The notes below the pieces were generated by a model. That model worked only from the letters and a program-made list of their open reading frames with translations, did not search any database and was not told the DNA's origin. Positions 42,019-51,547 of a stretch of DNA of 64,000 nucleotides are shown here, one piece after another. The position numbers were made by a program, and so were the translations under genes. Numbering within the stretch: position 1 is the first letter of the stretch; the number at the start of each line of letters is the position of its first letter. The stretch is from an uncultured Bacilli bacterium (GTDB lineage Bacteria > Bacillota_I > Bacilli_A > RF39 > UBA660): the NCBI GenBank assembly GCA_934090685.1, contig CAKOJN010000001.1:155452-219451 (forward strand), written 5' to 3'.

Positions 42019-44414
42019 ACTACGATATTAACTATCTTATTTGGCACAACTATTTCCTTAATTACTTCTTTTCCATTAATATGATTTTGAACATTTTCTT
42101 GAGCGTAAGCTAGTTTTAATAATTCTTCTTTCGATGTATCAATACTTGTTTCAAATGTTGCTCTTAATTTACCATTAACAGAACATGCTATTTTAACAGT
42201 ATCATCTTTTATTTTATTTTTATCATAAACTAACATTTCGCTTTCATAGAATGGTTTTCCTAATTCTAACATTTCATTTAATTCTTCTGTTATATGAGGA
42301 GCAATTGGATTTAATAATTGCAACATTACTCTATAATCTTTTTTAGAAATACTATCATGACTTTCATAAGCATTAGCAAGTATCATTAATGCTGATACTG
42401 CAGTATTATAATTCATTGTATTAATATCTTCATTTACTTTCTTAATTGTTTTATTTATTAATATTTCTAAATCACTTGTATATTCATTACTTTCACTTAC
42501 TTTGTCTTTAAGTCTATAAACTTTATCTAAAAATCTCTTACATCCTTTAAGACCATTTTCACTCCATGATGCATCTTTTGAATAATCTCCAATAAACATT
42601 TCATATACTCTTAATGCATCTGCTCCATAAAGATTAACCATATCATCAGGATTAACTACATTACCTTTTGATTTACTCATCTTGATACCATTATCACCTA
42701 ATATCATTCCATGAGAAACTCTTTTCTTAAAAGGTTCTTCAGTAGGTACTAAGCCTTCATCATATAAAAATTCATGCCAAAATCTTGCATATAATAAATG
42801 TCTTGTTGCATGTTCCATACCACCATTATAATAGTCTACCATGCCCCAATATTTAAGTGCTTCTTTACTTGCAAATTCTTTATCATTATGTGGATCCATA
42901 AATCTTAACCAATACCATGAAGATCCTGCCCAGTTTGGCATAGTATCAGTTTCTCTAGTGGCATGTCCACCACAATTAGGACATGTTGTGTTTACCCATT
43001 CTTCTACATTAGCAAGTGGGCTTTCTCCATTTTCAGTAGGTTCATATGATGGTACATCTGGAAGAACTAATGGAAGTTCATTTTCAGGTACTGGTACCCA
43101 ACCACATTTTTCACAATGTATCATTGGTATTGGTTCACCCCAGAATCTTTGTCTACTAAATATCCAATCTTGCAATCTATAATTTATTTTCTTTTTACCA
43201 ATTTTTTTGTCTTCTAAGAATTCTATCATTTTCTTAATAGAATCTTTTTTATTAGTCATACCATTAAGTACTCCAGAGTTTATCATTTCACCATCACCAG
43301 TATATGCTTCTTTTGAAATGTCCCCTCCTTTTATTACCTCAATGATAGGTATATTAAACTTAGTTGCAAATTCATAATCTCTTTCATCATGAGCAGGTAC
43401 TGCCATAATAGCGCCAGTTCCATAACTTGAAAGTACATAGTCACTAATCCATATTTCTATTTTTTTATCATTAACAGGATTTATTGCTTCTAAGCCTTCT
43501 AATTTAACACCAGTTTTTTCTTTAGTTAGGTCTGTTCTTTCAATATCAGTTTTACTCTTAGCATATTCTTGATATTTATGAACTTCATCTATATTAGATA
43601 TTTTACTTTCATATTTTTCTAAATACTTATGTTCTGGAGACATAACCATAAATGTAACTCCATATAAAGTATCAGGTCTTGTTGTAAATACAGTTAATTT
43701 ATCATCAGTACCATCTATTTTAAAATCAACTTCTGCTCCTTCACTTCTACCTATCCAGTTAGTTTGAGCAACTTTAATTTTATCTAAAAACTCTGTTTTA
43801 TCTAGCCCATCTAATAATCTTTGAGCATAATCACTCATTCTAAGCATCCATTGACTCTTTAATTTCTTTTCTGTTTTAGTACCACATCTTTCACATACTC
43901 CACCTTCAGCATCTTCATTAGAAAGACCTGTTAAACATTTAGGACACCAATTGATTTCTTTTTCTGCTTTATATGCCATACCTTTTTTATAGAATTGTAA
44001 GAATTGCCATTGAGTCCATTTATAATATTCTGGATCAGTTGTAGCAAACTCTCTTGACCAATCAAATGAATAACCTAATTTCATTAATTGTGATTTAAAT
44101 GTCTTAATACAATCTTTAACCATATTAGCTGGGTATACATGATTCTTTATAGCATATTGTTCTGCTGGTGAACCAAAAGCATCCCATCCCATTGGAAAAA
44201 GTACATTATATCCCTGCATTCTTTTTAATCTTGCCATTGAATCAAGCGCAGTATAACTTCTTACATGCCCTACATGTAAACCACTACCACTTGGATAAGG
44301 AAACTCTACTAATAAATAATACTTTTCCTTTGTACTTTTATTATCTGCTTCAAAGCATTTTTCTTTTATCCATCTATCTTGCCATTTTTTTTCTATTTCT
44401 TTAAAATCATACAT
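42012..44414 (-). CDS. leuS: leucyl-tRNA synthetase
   Basis: 800 residues from ATG at 44414; AGAGG lies nine bases upstream. In-frame ATGs further upstream lie in or before that site, so the longer frame is not used. Class I motifs are FPYPSGSGLHVGHVRSY (HIGH region) and GIKMSKSKGN (KMSKS). The editing domain is present (TFMVMSPEH, TGAIMAVPAHDERDYEFA). A zinc-ribbon pair follows CPKC/CERC. It follows the 121-residue gene with an 8-base overlap and is controlled by the T-box at 44784-44984. Confidence 0.97.
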   Translation of the reverse strand: MYDFKEIEKKWQDRWIKEKCFEADNKSTKEKYYLLVEFPYPSGSGLHVGHVRSYTALDSMARLKRMQGYNVLFPMGWDAFGSPAEQYAIKNHVYPANMVKDCIKTFKSQLMKLGYSFDWSREFATTDPEYYKWTQWQFLQFYKKGMAYKAEKEINWCPKCLTGLSNEDAEGGVCERCGTKTEKKLKSQWMLRMSDYAQRLLDGLDKTEFLDKIKVAQTNWIGRSEGAEVDFKIDGTDDKLTVFTTRPDTLYGVTFMVMSPEHKYLEKYESKISNIDEVHKYQEYAKSKTDIERTDLTKEKTGVKLEGLEAINPVNDKKIEIWISDYVLSSYGTGAIMAVPAHDERDYEFATKFNIPIIEVIKGGDISKEAYTGDGEMINSGVLNGMTNKKDSIKKMIEFLEDKKIGKKKINYRLQDWIFSRQRFWGEPIPMIHCEKCGWVPVPENELPLVLPDVPSYEPTENGESPLANVEEWVNTTCPNCGGHATRETDTMPNWAGSSWYWLRFMDPHNDKEFASKEALKYWGMVDYYNGGMEHATRHLLYARFWHEFLYDEGLVPTEEPFKKRVSHGMILGDNGIKMSKSKGNVVNPDDMVNLYGADALRVYEMFIGDYSKDASWSENGLKGCKRFLDKVYRLKDKVSESNEYTSDLEILINKTIKKVNEDINTMNYNTAVSALMILANAYESHDSISKKDYRVMLQLLNPIAPHITEELNEMLELGKPFYESEMLVYDKNKIKDDTVKIACSVNGKLRATFETSIDTSKEELLKLAYAQENVQNHINGKEVIKEIVVPNKIVNIVVK

Positions 44415-44772
44415 TTTTATCATCCTCTTTTCTTTTAAAATAATTTCCAGTAATTTCATATAAAGAATATATAAGTATCATAATAGTTGCAAATCCTACT
44501 ATTAATGACATCATAAAACCATTTATTCTTATTACTAATGAAGTAGTAAATGCAAGTATAAATGAATTTATAATTGTTATTGCTCTTAATACTTTTTTAT
44601 ATTCTGTTTTTCTCATATCTAAGTCATACTTTGCTATAAATAGTTTTATTTCATCATTCTTTTTCAGGGATTTATAAGCTTTTCTTTTTCTATTAAAGAA
44701 TATTGTATACACTAAATATATAATTATAAATATACCTACTAAATCTAAAAAGAATCCTAATACTTTTTCCAT
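44407..44772 (-). CDS. small membrane protein in the leuS operon
   Basis: 121 residues. Hydrophobic segments at about 7-25, 66-82 and 88-106, with a charged loop between the first and second and a Lys/Glu tail. No family recognised. AGGAGG lies 6 bases before the ATG. It lies between the T-box and leuS and overlaps leuS by 8 bases, so leucine-tRNA status controls both genes. Confidence 0.65.
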   Translation of the reverse strand: MEKVLGFFLDLVGIFIIIYLVYTIFFNRKRKAYKSLKKNDEIKLFIAKYDLDMRKTEYKKVLRAITIINSFILAFTTSLVIRINGFMMSLIVGFATIMILIYSLYEITGNYFKRKEDDKNV

Positions 44773-44783
44773 GAGTCCTCCTT

Positions 44784-44984
44784 AAAATAAAAAAGTCATA
44801 AACTAAGGACGGAGTGTTCCGCGGTACCACCTTAATTCATGACTTATCATGCTCTTTAATTGTTAACGCCAATATACGTTATTTCTAAAAAAGCAAGTTC
44901 AATATTATATTGTATTAGTTTACATCAACCACTAACTTTCTATAACAATATTCATATTTACTACTCTTTTCATAACTGAAATAT
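44784..44984 (-). promoter_or_regulatory. T-box riboswitch for leucine (specifier CUU)
   Basis: The T-box AAGGTGGTACCGCGG (minus strand, about 44820-44834) is nearly canonical. Upstream, GAAGCA/TGCTTT closes stem I. AGTA on the 5' side faces GAA directly before CUU (44897-44895) on the 3' side, the expected loop-E plus specifier arrangement, giving Leu. The terminator pairs AAGTCAT (and beyond) with ATGACTT, then TTTTTT. Uncharged tRNA-Leu would favour the antiterminator and switch on the small membrane gene and leuS. Confidence 0.9.
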
Positions 44985-44990
44985 GCTTCA

Positions 44991-45019
44991 ATTATACTAT
45001 AGTTCTGCTACATATTCAA
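44991..45019 (-). promoter_or_regulatory. promoter of the T-box leader
   Basis: On the minus strand TTGAAT (45019-45014), 17 bases, TATAAT (44996-44991). It lies within the 3' end of the GH31 gene. Confidence 0.75.
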
Positions 45020-47387
45020 GTAGTTTTAAGAACATTTTAACAAATATAGTTGGTAAACCTTTTAGTCTTCTAATAGCAATTCTCTTATCTTTTATATCTT
45101 TATCACTAAATAATATTTTGTCTAATTCTTCTTTAAGAGATGTTTCTATTTGTAAATCATTTATGATACTTTCTAAGTCTTCATTTATTACTCTTCCTGC
45201 ATCTATTTCTATATCTTTTCCTTTACAATACACAAATATTTTACTTGATGTATCTATATTATCAAATTCAATAACAAAGTCTGTATCATCTGTATATCTT
45301 CTATAAGGTACATTTACTTCATTAGCAAATACTTGTACTCCATCTGTAAATTTAGTATTTCTGAATCTTATTATATAGCTTCTCTTTTGCGTTATAATTC
45401 CCTGTTTTCCTTCAAGAGGTGAAATTGATACTGAAAAATCATTTTCTTTATAATAATAATTTATTTCAGTAGTTAAACTATATCCTTGTTTATATAAATT
45501 TGATGTACCATCATCTTCATATAGTTTATATGTATTACTTCTTCCTGGGAATATTTGTATTTCTAATTTTTTAGGAGAAGATGTATCATTGATATTATTA
45601 TCCATTTTAGCAAGTGGTATTATTGCTCCTGTTTTTGCAAATACTGGGTAGTCTTCATCTTTATAGAATGTGACATACCTTTTACCACCTATAAACTTCT
45701 TTCCTGTTCTAAAGTCATACCATACTCCATTTGGTAAGAATATCTTATGTACAACTCTATTCATTACACTATCTTTGTAATCAACTATTGGACATACAAA
45801 TAATTCACTTCCAAAGTAATATTCATTTTTATATAATGGTTCATCATATGTTTCAGGATATTTATAATAAAGTGGTTGTACAATTGGTGAACCAAACTTA
45901 GAATATTTATTTGCTTCACTATATAAGTAGGGTATTAATCTATGTCTAAGTCTTAAATAATCTCTTACTATTTTATTTGTTTTAGCATCCCATCTCCATG
46001 GTTCTCTTTTATAATATTTACCACTTCTTGATGAAAGCCTTAATATTGGACTAAATACTCCAAATTGTACAAATCTCATATAAAGTTCAGAGTCTTCTAT
46101 ACCATCTTTATAACCACCTATATCATGACTCCAGTAAGAAATCCCAATATTCGCCGCAGTTGCATTAAAGAATGGGAGTAATTTTAATGTTTTCCAACTA
46201 ACAACAGTATGTCCTGAATACAATGCAGAGTATTTGTGTGGTGCGATACCATTGTTTCTTGACAATAAGAAATTTCTCTTACCCTGAAAGTTAGAAAAAT
46301 TATTATATAAGAAATAATTCATTGTATAATTTCTTGTTCTATTTTTAGGATTGTTATCATCATTTAAGAAGAAGTCAACTCCACTTATTATAAAAGGATT
46401 AATTATGCCTTTTAAGAAAGCATCCATCATTTTAGGATCATATGGATTTAACATTACTGACTCATTTTTTCCATATATTTTACTAAATTCATTAAAATTT
46501 ACTTCTTCATTACTTAAAACTCCTTCTGTTTTAATAGTCGCACCTAGTTTAATATTATTTCTTTTTAAATATTCACTAAGACTTAATGAATTTGGAAATA
46601 TATTTTTGTCAAATGAAAAACTTAAATTGGAATTTTTATTCTTAGTTCTCGCATAATTTCCAAGTAATAATACAGATATTGGTATTTCGTTTTTTCTAAA
46701 GTTATTAACCAAATTTTGAATATCTAACTCACTATAATTTTCATCCTTATTCCACCATACTCCGAATGCATATCTTGGTGGCAATAATGGTAGTCCTGTT
46801 AGATTAAAGTAATCTCTTAAACCTTCTCCAAAATCATTATTATATATAAATAAATATGTATCTATATTATTATAATTTGGTGCCATAACATTTCCAAATT
46901 TAGAAAGCACTGGTGTTTTAGAGTCATCAATCGCAGTAAATCCATCTAATGAAAATAATCCTTTTTCATAGTTAGCAGTACCACGTGTTTCATCTAAACT
47001 ATAAGCACTTCCTTTAAAATTTCTTACTTCTGGATGATTAAAATACCATGTTTTTTCGCTTCCTGTTATTGTAACTTTAAGATTTTGATCTGGAGAAAGT
47101 CTACTACCTATAAAAGGTTTTTCTTTATAATATTGTAAAATAAAATTATCATTTTTTATAACTAATATTTGATTATCTTCTTCTACTGTATATTTTGGTT
47201 TTCCAAAAGATCTATTAGATGCAAAAAAGGTAGGATAATCATTAAATGTTCCACTTTCACTATATTCAAATCTTATAAGTACATTTGATAAGATACTAAT
47301 TCTATATTTTTTACCTTTAAATGTATTTATAGATATTGATTTTGCTTTATCAGTGTCTACTCTAAAAACAGAACCAAAATCATACAT
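44997..47387 (-). CDS. glycoside hydrolase family 31-like protein
   Basis: 796 residues, cytosolic (no signal peptide). The N-terminal beta-sandwich is followed by the barrel (YAFGVWWNKDENYSE). The nucleophile Asp region reads FFLNDDNNP, where the family has WNDMNEP. ISYWSHDIGGYKDG and SPILRLSSRSGKYYKREPW are typical GH31 segments. The usual acid/base Asp (family W-T-G-D-N) is replaced in LYSGHTVVSW by His. Family members are alpha-glucosidases, xylosidases or transglycosidases; the reaction here is uncertain. It follows the HerA gene after 28 bases, probably in one transcript. Confidence 0.85.
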   Translation of the reverse strand: MYDFGSVFRVDTDKAKSISINTFKGKKYRISILSNVLIRFEYSESGTFNDYPTFFASNRSFGKPKYTVEEDNQILVIKNDNFILQYYKEKPFIGSRLSPDQNLKVTITGSEKTWYFNHPEVRNFKGSAYSLDETRGTANYEKGLFSLDGFTAIDDSKTPVLSKFGNVMAPNYNNIDTYLFIYNNDFGEGLRDYFNLTGLPLLPPRYAFGVWWNKDENYSELDIQNLVNNFRKNEIPISVLLLGNYARTKNKNSNLSFSFDKNIFPNSLSLSEYLKRNNIKLGATIKTEGVLSNEEVNFNEFSKIYGKNESVMLNPYDPKMMDAFLKGIINPFIISGVDFFLNDDNNPKNRTRNYTMNYFLYNNFSNFQGKRNFLLSRNNGIAPHKYSALYSGHTVVSWKTLKLLPFFNATAANIGISYWSHDIGGYKDGIEDSELYMRFVQFGVFSPILRLSSRSGKYYKREPWRWDAKTNKIVRDYLRLRHRLIPYLYSEANKYSKFGSPIVQPLYYKYPETYDEPLYKNEYYFGSELFVCPIVDYKDSVMNRVVHKIFLPNGVWYDFRTGKKFIGGKRYVTFYKDEDYPVFAKTGAIIPLAKMDNNINDTSSPKKLEIQIFPGRSNTYKLYEDDGTSNLYKQGYSLTTEINYYYKENDFSVSISPLEGKQGIITQKRSYIIRFRNTKFTDGVQVFANEVNVPYRRYTDDTDFVIEFDNIDTSSKIFVYCKGKDIEIDAGRVINEDLESIINDLQIETSLKEELDKILFSDKDIKDKRIAIRRLKGLPTIFVKMFLKLLEYVAEL

Positions 47388-47415
47388 AATTACCCTTCCT
47401 TTCTTTTTTCGTTTT

Positions 47416-49173
47416 CTATTCTTTTAATCTTACCATCCAGTTATTATAAATATCACAGTTTGAACTTGTTGGTGGTGGACTTGCTTTTTCCATCTTAACA
47501 ATCATTGGTATTTTAAATATTCTACCAAATGCTACACAAGTACCTGATTGTAGTGTCTTTTGTTTTTCAACAATATCTTCACTCATATTAGGGACACTTT
47601 TTGCTATATAATCTAAGTCTGCTGGATGATTTATTTTAAATATTAAGAAGTTAGTACATTGACTTATAACATTTTCGTTTAAGTCAGTTGGTCTTTGAGT
47701 TATTAAATCTAATATAAGGCCATATTTTCTACCTTCTTTAGCAATTCTTTCAAATATGTTATATCCAAATAATTTCTTATCATCACCTTCAAGTACATAT
47801 CTATGTGCCTCTTCAAGTATCATATGTATTGGATAACTTGCTCTATTTTGTAGTCCTTTAGTAAACTTCATAAACATTCTTCCAAATATTTTAACTATAG
47901 TTCTAGCAAATCTATCATCTACATCTTCTAAATTAAAGTTTACTATTTGACTTCTCTTATTACCATTAATTTGTATTTTTCTAATATAATCTTCAAGTTT
48001 AATATATCCATCTGATGAAAAGAATTTACCCATTTCTCTACTTGCTAAATCATGTAGTTTAACTTTTAAACTCATCGCACTATCATACATAGATTCATTA
48101 AGTAAATATCTTTCACTATATAATGTGAAGTTAAGTGCTACTTCTAAATCATGAAGTGAATAACATACTCCTTCTGCACTAAAATTCCATTTTCTAGTAT
48201 CATCTATAAAACTATTTATATAATCTGCTATGATTTTTCTCTCAGCAAATCTACCTTCACTATCTATATCAAAACAATTTCTAAATCTACGAGTAAATCC
48301 AATACCAGGTACATCTGTGTCTAAAGATAAATCTGGTGTATTTGTTTCACTTAATATTTCAAAGATTTGATCTCTTATTTTAGATGCAGTTTGATTAGTA
48401 TACATAATTGATGTTATTGCTTTTGCTAAAATATGGTTTTTAAATTCCATTGCTTCTTTATCATTTCTTGCAAACATCTTAACATATACTAGTGCTGTTT
48501 CAACCATCGCTATTTGAGAGAAACTAGTCGCATCAAGTAGATTTAATACGTCTTCAAGATCAAGTAAACATACTGGTATATTAAGTTTTTCATAATCTTT
48601 TGCCATATTAGTAGTAATTACTTTAAATGAATAATATGGGTTATTTTTATTTAAATCTTTAAATGCATTTATATATTCACCATAAGAATCAAATATAAAA
48701 AAGTTTGCTTTATAAGGTATTATTTGTGATGCAGGAAATATGTTTTGAATTATTCTACATATACCATAAGTTTTACCACTACCAGTATTGCCAAATATAG
48801 CACTATGATTTGAAAAGAATTCATCTAAATTAACATTAAGTGGAAAATCATTATATAAAGGTGATACACCTAATCTAATACTTTTATTTTCACTACCTGT
48901 TAGAATCTTTAATTCATCTTGATTAATAATTCTAATCTTAGCATCCATACTTGGCTTTTTAATTAAACCACCAATAAAATCATTATCAGTAAGTTCACCT
49001 AAAAAACTAATCTTTAAGTTATCTTGTTCAATAGAATCTATTTCACCTAAGATTTTCTTATTATCATCTTCAAATACTACATGTAAATTAATTAAGTCTT
49101 TAATACCAATTGCTTCTTTATTTACCTCTACAATCGCACTATTTTTAGTTATAGTCAATATCTTTCCTAACAT
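47416..49173 (-). CDS. HerA/VirB4-like (DUF87) ATPase
   Basis: 585 residues. N-terminal HAS-barrel-like beta region (about 1-100), then Walker A GNTGSGKTYG (about 130), the Walker B strand with HMILEEAHRYVL, and a conserved LILDLITQRPTDLNENVISQC segment. HerA proteins are hexameric DNA translocases that act in end resection with NurA or in phage defence with nuclease/SIR2 partners. No such partner is adjacent; the neighbours are GH31 and truA. Confidence 0.88.
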   Translation of the reverse strand: MLGKILTITKNSAIVEVNKEAIGIKDLINLHVVFEDDNKKILGEIDSIEQDNLKISFLGELTDNDFIGGLIKKPSMDAKIRIINQDELKILTGSENKSIRLGVSPLYNDFPLNVNLDEFFSNHSAIFGNTGSGKTYGICRIIQNIFPASQIIPYKANFFIFDSYGEYINAFKDLNKNNPYYSFKVITTNMAKDYEKLNIPVCLLDLEDVLNLLDATSFSQIAMVETALVYVKMFARNDKEAMEFKNHILAKAITSIMYTNQTASKIRDQIFEILSETNTPDLSLDTDVPGIGFTRRFRNCFDIDSEGRFAERKIIADYINSFIDDTRKWNFSAEGVCYSLHDLEVALNFTLYSERYLLNESMYDSAMSLKVKLHDLASREMGKFFSSDGYIKLEDYIRKIQINGNKRSQIVNFNLEDVDDRFARTIVKIFGRMFMKFTKGLQNRASYPIHMILEEAHRYVLEGDDKKLFGYNIFERIAKEGRKYGLILDLITQRPTDLNENVISQCTNFLIFKINHPADLDYIAKSVPNMSEDIVEKQKTLQSGTCVAFGRIFKIPMIVKMEKASPPPTSSNCDIYNNWMVRLKE

Positions 49174-49223
49174 ACAAAAAACAACCTTTCTATTCTATAT
49201 AATTATTCTAGCATATTTTTTTA

Positions 49224-49258
49224 TAAAATAAAAGACCGAATTATTCAAATTCAATCTT
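49224..49258 (-). terminator. truA terminator
   Basis: On the minus strand AAGATTGAATT and AATTCGGTCTT pair with two G-T wobbles, followed by TTATTTT. It closes the ECF-truA operon. Confidence 0.75.
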
Positions 49259-49963
49259 ATTTAAATAAAGACCACATCCACTAGCGCATACTCCAAGTGA
49301 GCATCTATTTTCACACATAAATATTTTATCAATATCGTCAATACTCTTTTTACCATTATTTATATCAATAAGTAATCCTACTATATTTCTAATCATATAT
49401 CTTAAAAAACCAGTTGATTCAAATCTTAAATATAATATTTTATTAGATATTTTATAATCTACTGATACAGTTCTTTCATAACTAGTTTTATCTTTATCTG
49501 AAGTAAAACTCTTAAAATTATGAGTTCCACTTATTTTACAAATGAATTTATCTAATAATTTTCTATCAATATTTTTACAATATTGAAAAGTATATTCTGC
49601 CTCTATAGGATTATACTCTCCCATATTTATTTTATAAATATATTCTTTTCTAGTTACATTTCTTATATTAAACTCATCATTAACTTTAACTATCTTTTTA
49701 ATATAAATATAATCATCTAACATAGAATTCATACTATGAGTTAAATTCCTAGTATTAATATCTTTATCTACTTCAAAGACACAATATTGATTATTTGCAT
49801 GAACACCTTTATCTGTTCTTGATGTACCAAGAGTATTAATATTACCATTGAATATTTTTGATAAAACTTTTTCTATTTGTCCTTCTACAGTTATCTTATT
49901 TTTTTGTATTTGATAACCATAATATTTAGAACCATTGTATGATAAATTAATTAAATATTTCAT
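49241..49963 (-). CDS. truA: tRNA pseudouridine synthase A
   Basis: 240 residues from the ATG at 49963 (AAAGGA five bases upstream); an ATG eight codons earlier belongs to no good site. TruA makes pseudouridine at positions 38-40 of tRNA anticodon arms. The catalytic Asp is in GTSRTDKGVHA. LRFESTGFLRYMIRNIVGLL is the C-terminal family motif. Overlaps ecfT by four bases. Confidence 0.95.
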   Translation of the reverse strand: MKYLINLSYNGSKYYGYQIQKNKITVEGQIEKVLSKIFNGNINTLGTSRTDKGVHANNQYCVFEVDKDINTRNLTHSMNSMLDDYIYIKKIVKVNDEFNIRNVTRKEYIYKINMGEYNPIEAEYTFQYCKNIDRKLLDKFICKISGTHNFKSFTSDKDKTSYERTVSVDYKISNKILYLRFESTGFLRYMIRNIVGLLIDINNGKKSIDDIDKIFMCENRCSLGVCASGCGLYLNKIEFE

Positions 49964-50715
49964 AAAAGTCCTTTCTCTACTATACAAGCATATATTAGTG
50001 CTAAGTGAAACATAAAGAAAAATAAATCATTAAATCCAACTCTATTAGTTTGATAATTTGTTCTATACATTTTATTACTAAATAGTTTTAATTCACTAGC
50101 ATAAACTAGTTCCTTTGATTTTGTTTTAGTTAATCTTAAACTATTAGAAAGCAAACTTAAAAATACATGAATTCTTCCAAAGATATTAGAGTTATAATAA
50201 TCTATTCCTCTTGATGATTGTGCTTTAATTGCTTTATAATTTACTACTAATAAAAGTGGAAAATATCTTAATATAGAATTTATTTTAATAGCTATTTTAT
50301 TTACTGGTAACATAAGAAAATTAAACATAGATAAGAATTTTTCAATACCATATACACTTTCACTAGGACTAGTAGTAAATGCTAGTATATTTAAATATTC
50401 TATTACAACAACAAGTTTAATTAAATAGCAAACTGTATCATTTAAATTAACACCTAAAAAATACAAAAAGAATATTAAGAACAAATAAATATATCTAAGT
50501 GACCAAAATGTATTGAAATAATATTTAAATGGTACATAACTTAAAAGCATCATAACAAATGTTAATGTTAAAACAAATAGATTTATTTGTAAGTTATTAC
50601 TAAGTAATAATACTAATATTGTTATTACAAAATTAATTAGTTTCATTACTGGATTTAATCTATGAATAGTTGAGTTAATTGGATAATAAGAACCAAATGA
50701 ATTTCTAGAATACAT
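49960..50715 (-). CDS. ecfT: energy-coupling factor transporter transmembrane protein
   Basis: 251 residues with about five membrane helices. The first coupling motif is AIKAQSSRGIDYYN, the expected Ala-x-x-Arg-Gly contact to the ATPases. The second motif (family A-x-R-A/S) is changed to VYASELKLFSN. EcfT links ATP hydrolysis to exchangeable vitamin-binding S components; none is encoded nearby. Overlaps ecfA2 by 11 bases. Confidence 0.9.
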   Translation of the reverse strand: MYSRNSFGSYYPINSTIHRLNPVMKLINFVITILVLLLSNNLQINLFVLTLTFVMMLLSYVPFKYYFNTFWSLRYIYLFLIFFLYFLGVNLNDTVCYLIKLVVVIEYLNILAFTTSPSESVYGIEKFLSMFNFLMLPVNKIAIKINSILRYFPLLLVVNYKAIKAQSSRGIDYYNSNIFGRIHVFLSLLSNSLRLTKTKSKELVYASELKLFSNKMYRTNYQTNRVGFNDLFFFMFHLALIYACIVEKGLL

Positions 50716-51547
50716 CTCTATACACCCCTTTTATTAAATCATGAATATTAGTATACTGTGAAATATCATGTCCTTTTTTATTACATTTTTCTATGAATGA
50801 AACTATTTTAGGTACTTCAAGATTATTTGATTTTAATAATTTAGTATCTCTAAATAATTCCTTGCCACCACTTTTAACTAGTTTAGTTAATCTTAATATA
50901 TGAACAGTATCACTAATTGGATAAGCATAATCAGTATCTTTAGTAAGTAATATTATTGTCTTATTATATTTGTTTTTTAACATCTTTAAAAGAGATGTTA
51001 ATTCTTTCTTATCTGTATATGAAAGACCAGTTGTAAACTCATCTAGTATTAATACTTTAGGGTTATATATTATAGCACATGCAAGAGCAACTTTTTTAGC
51101 ATCAACAACTGTTAAATCAAGTGGATTCATATTAAGATATGATTCATCAAGACCAACTAATTTTAATGAATCAATCGCTCTTACTTCCAATTTATCTAGT
51201 TTGTATTTAAAATATTTCATTCCAAATTCAATTTCTTTTTTAACTGTTTTATTAAAGAACATATCAAATGGATTTTTAAATACATATCCAGTTTGAAATC
51301 TAAGTTCATTAATATCTTTTATTCTTCTACCATCATTAATGAATTTACCTACTCTAACACTACCACTATTCGGAACTATAAGAGCATTTATTAAATCTGC
51401 GATTGCTGTTTTACCACTATTAGATGCCCCTAAAATAGTATGTATTTTACCTTTTTCAAGTTTAAATGATACATCATCAAGAATAGTCTTTTCAAGAGGA
51501 GTTCCTTTATTTATTATAAAACTAACATTATTAAATTCTATTTCCAT
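50705..51547 (-). CDS. ecfA2: energy-coupling factor ATPase EcfA2, signature and H-loop altered
   Basis: 280 residues. Walker A GASNSGKTAIADL and Walker B VLILDEFTTGL are intact. The signature region reads DLTVVDAKKVALACA instead of LSGGQ, and the switch His is missing (LLTKDTDYAY where SHD is expected). The Q-loop segment FKNPFDMFFNKTV is preserved. Overlaps ecfA1 by 10 bases. Confidence 0.88.
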   Translation of the reverse strand: MEIEFNNVSFIINKGTPLEKTILDDVSFKLEKGKIHTILGASNSGKTAIADLINALIVPNSGSVRVGKFINDGRRIKDINELRFQTGYVFKNPFDMFFNKTVKKEIEFGMKYFKYKLDKLEVRAIDSLKLVGLDESYLNMNPLDLTVVDAKKVALACAIIYNPKVLILDEFTTGLSYTDKKELTSLLKMLKNKYNKTIILLTKDTDYAYPISDTVHILRLTKLVKSGGKELFRDTKLLKSNNLEVPKIVSFIEKCNKKGHDISQYTNIHDLIKGVYRDVF

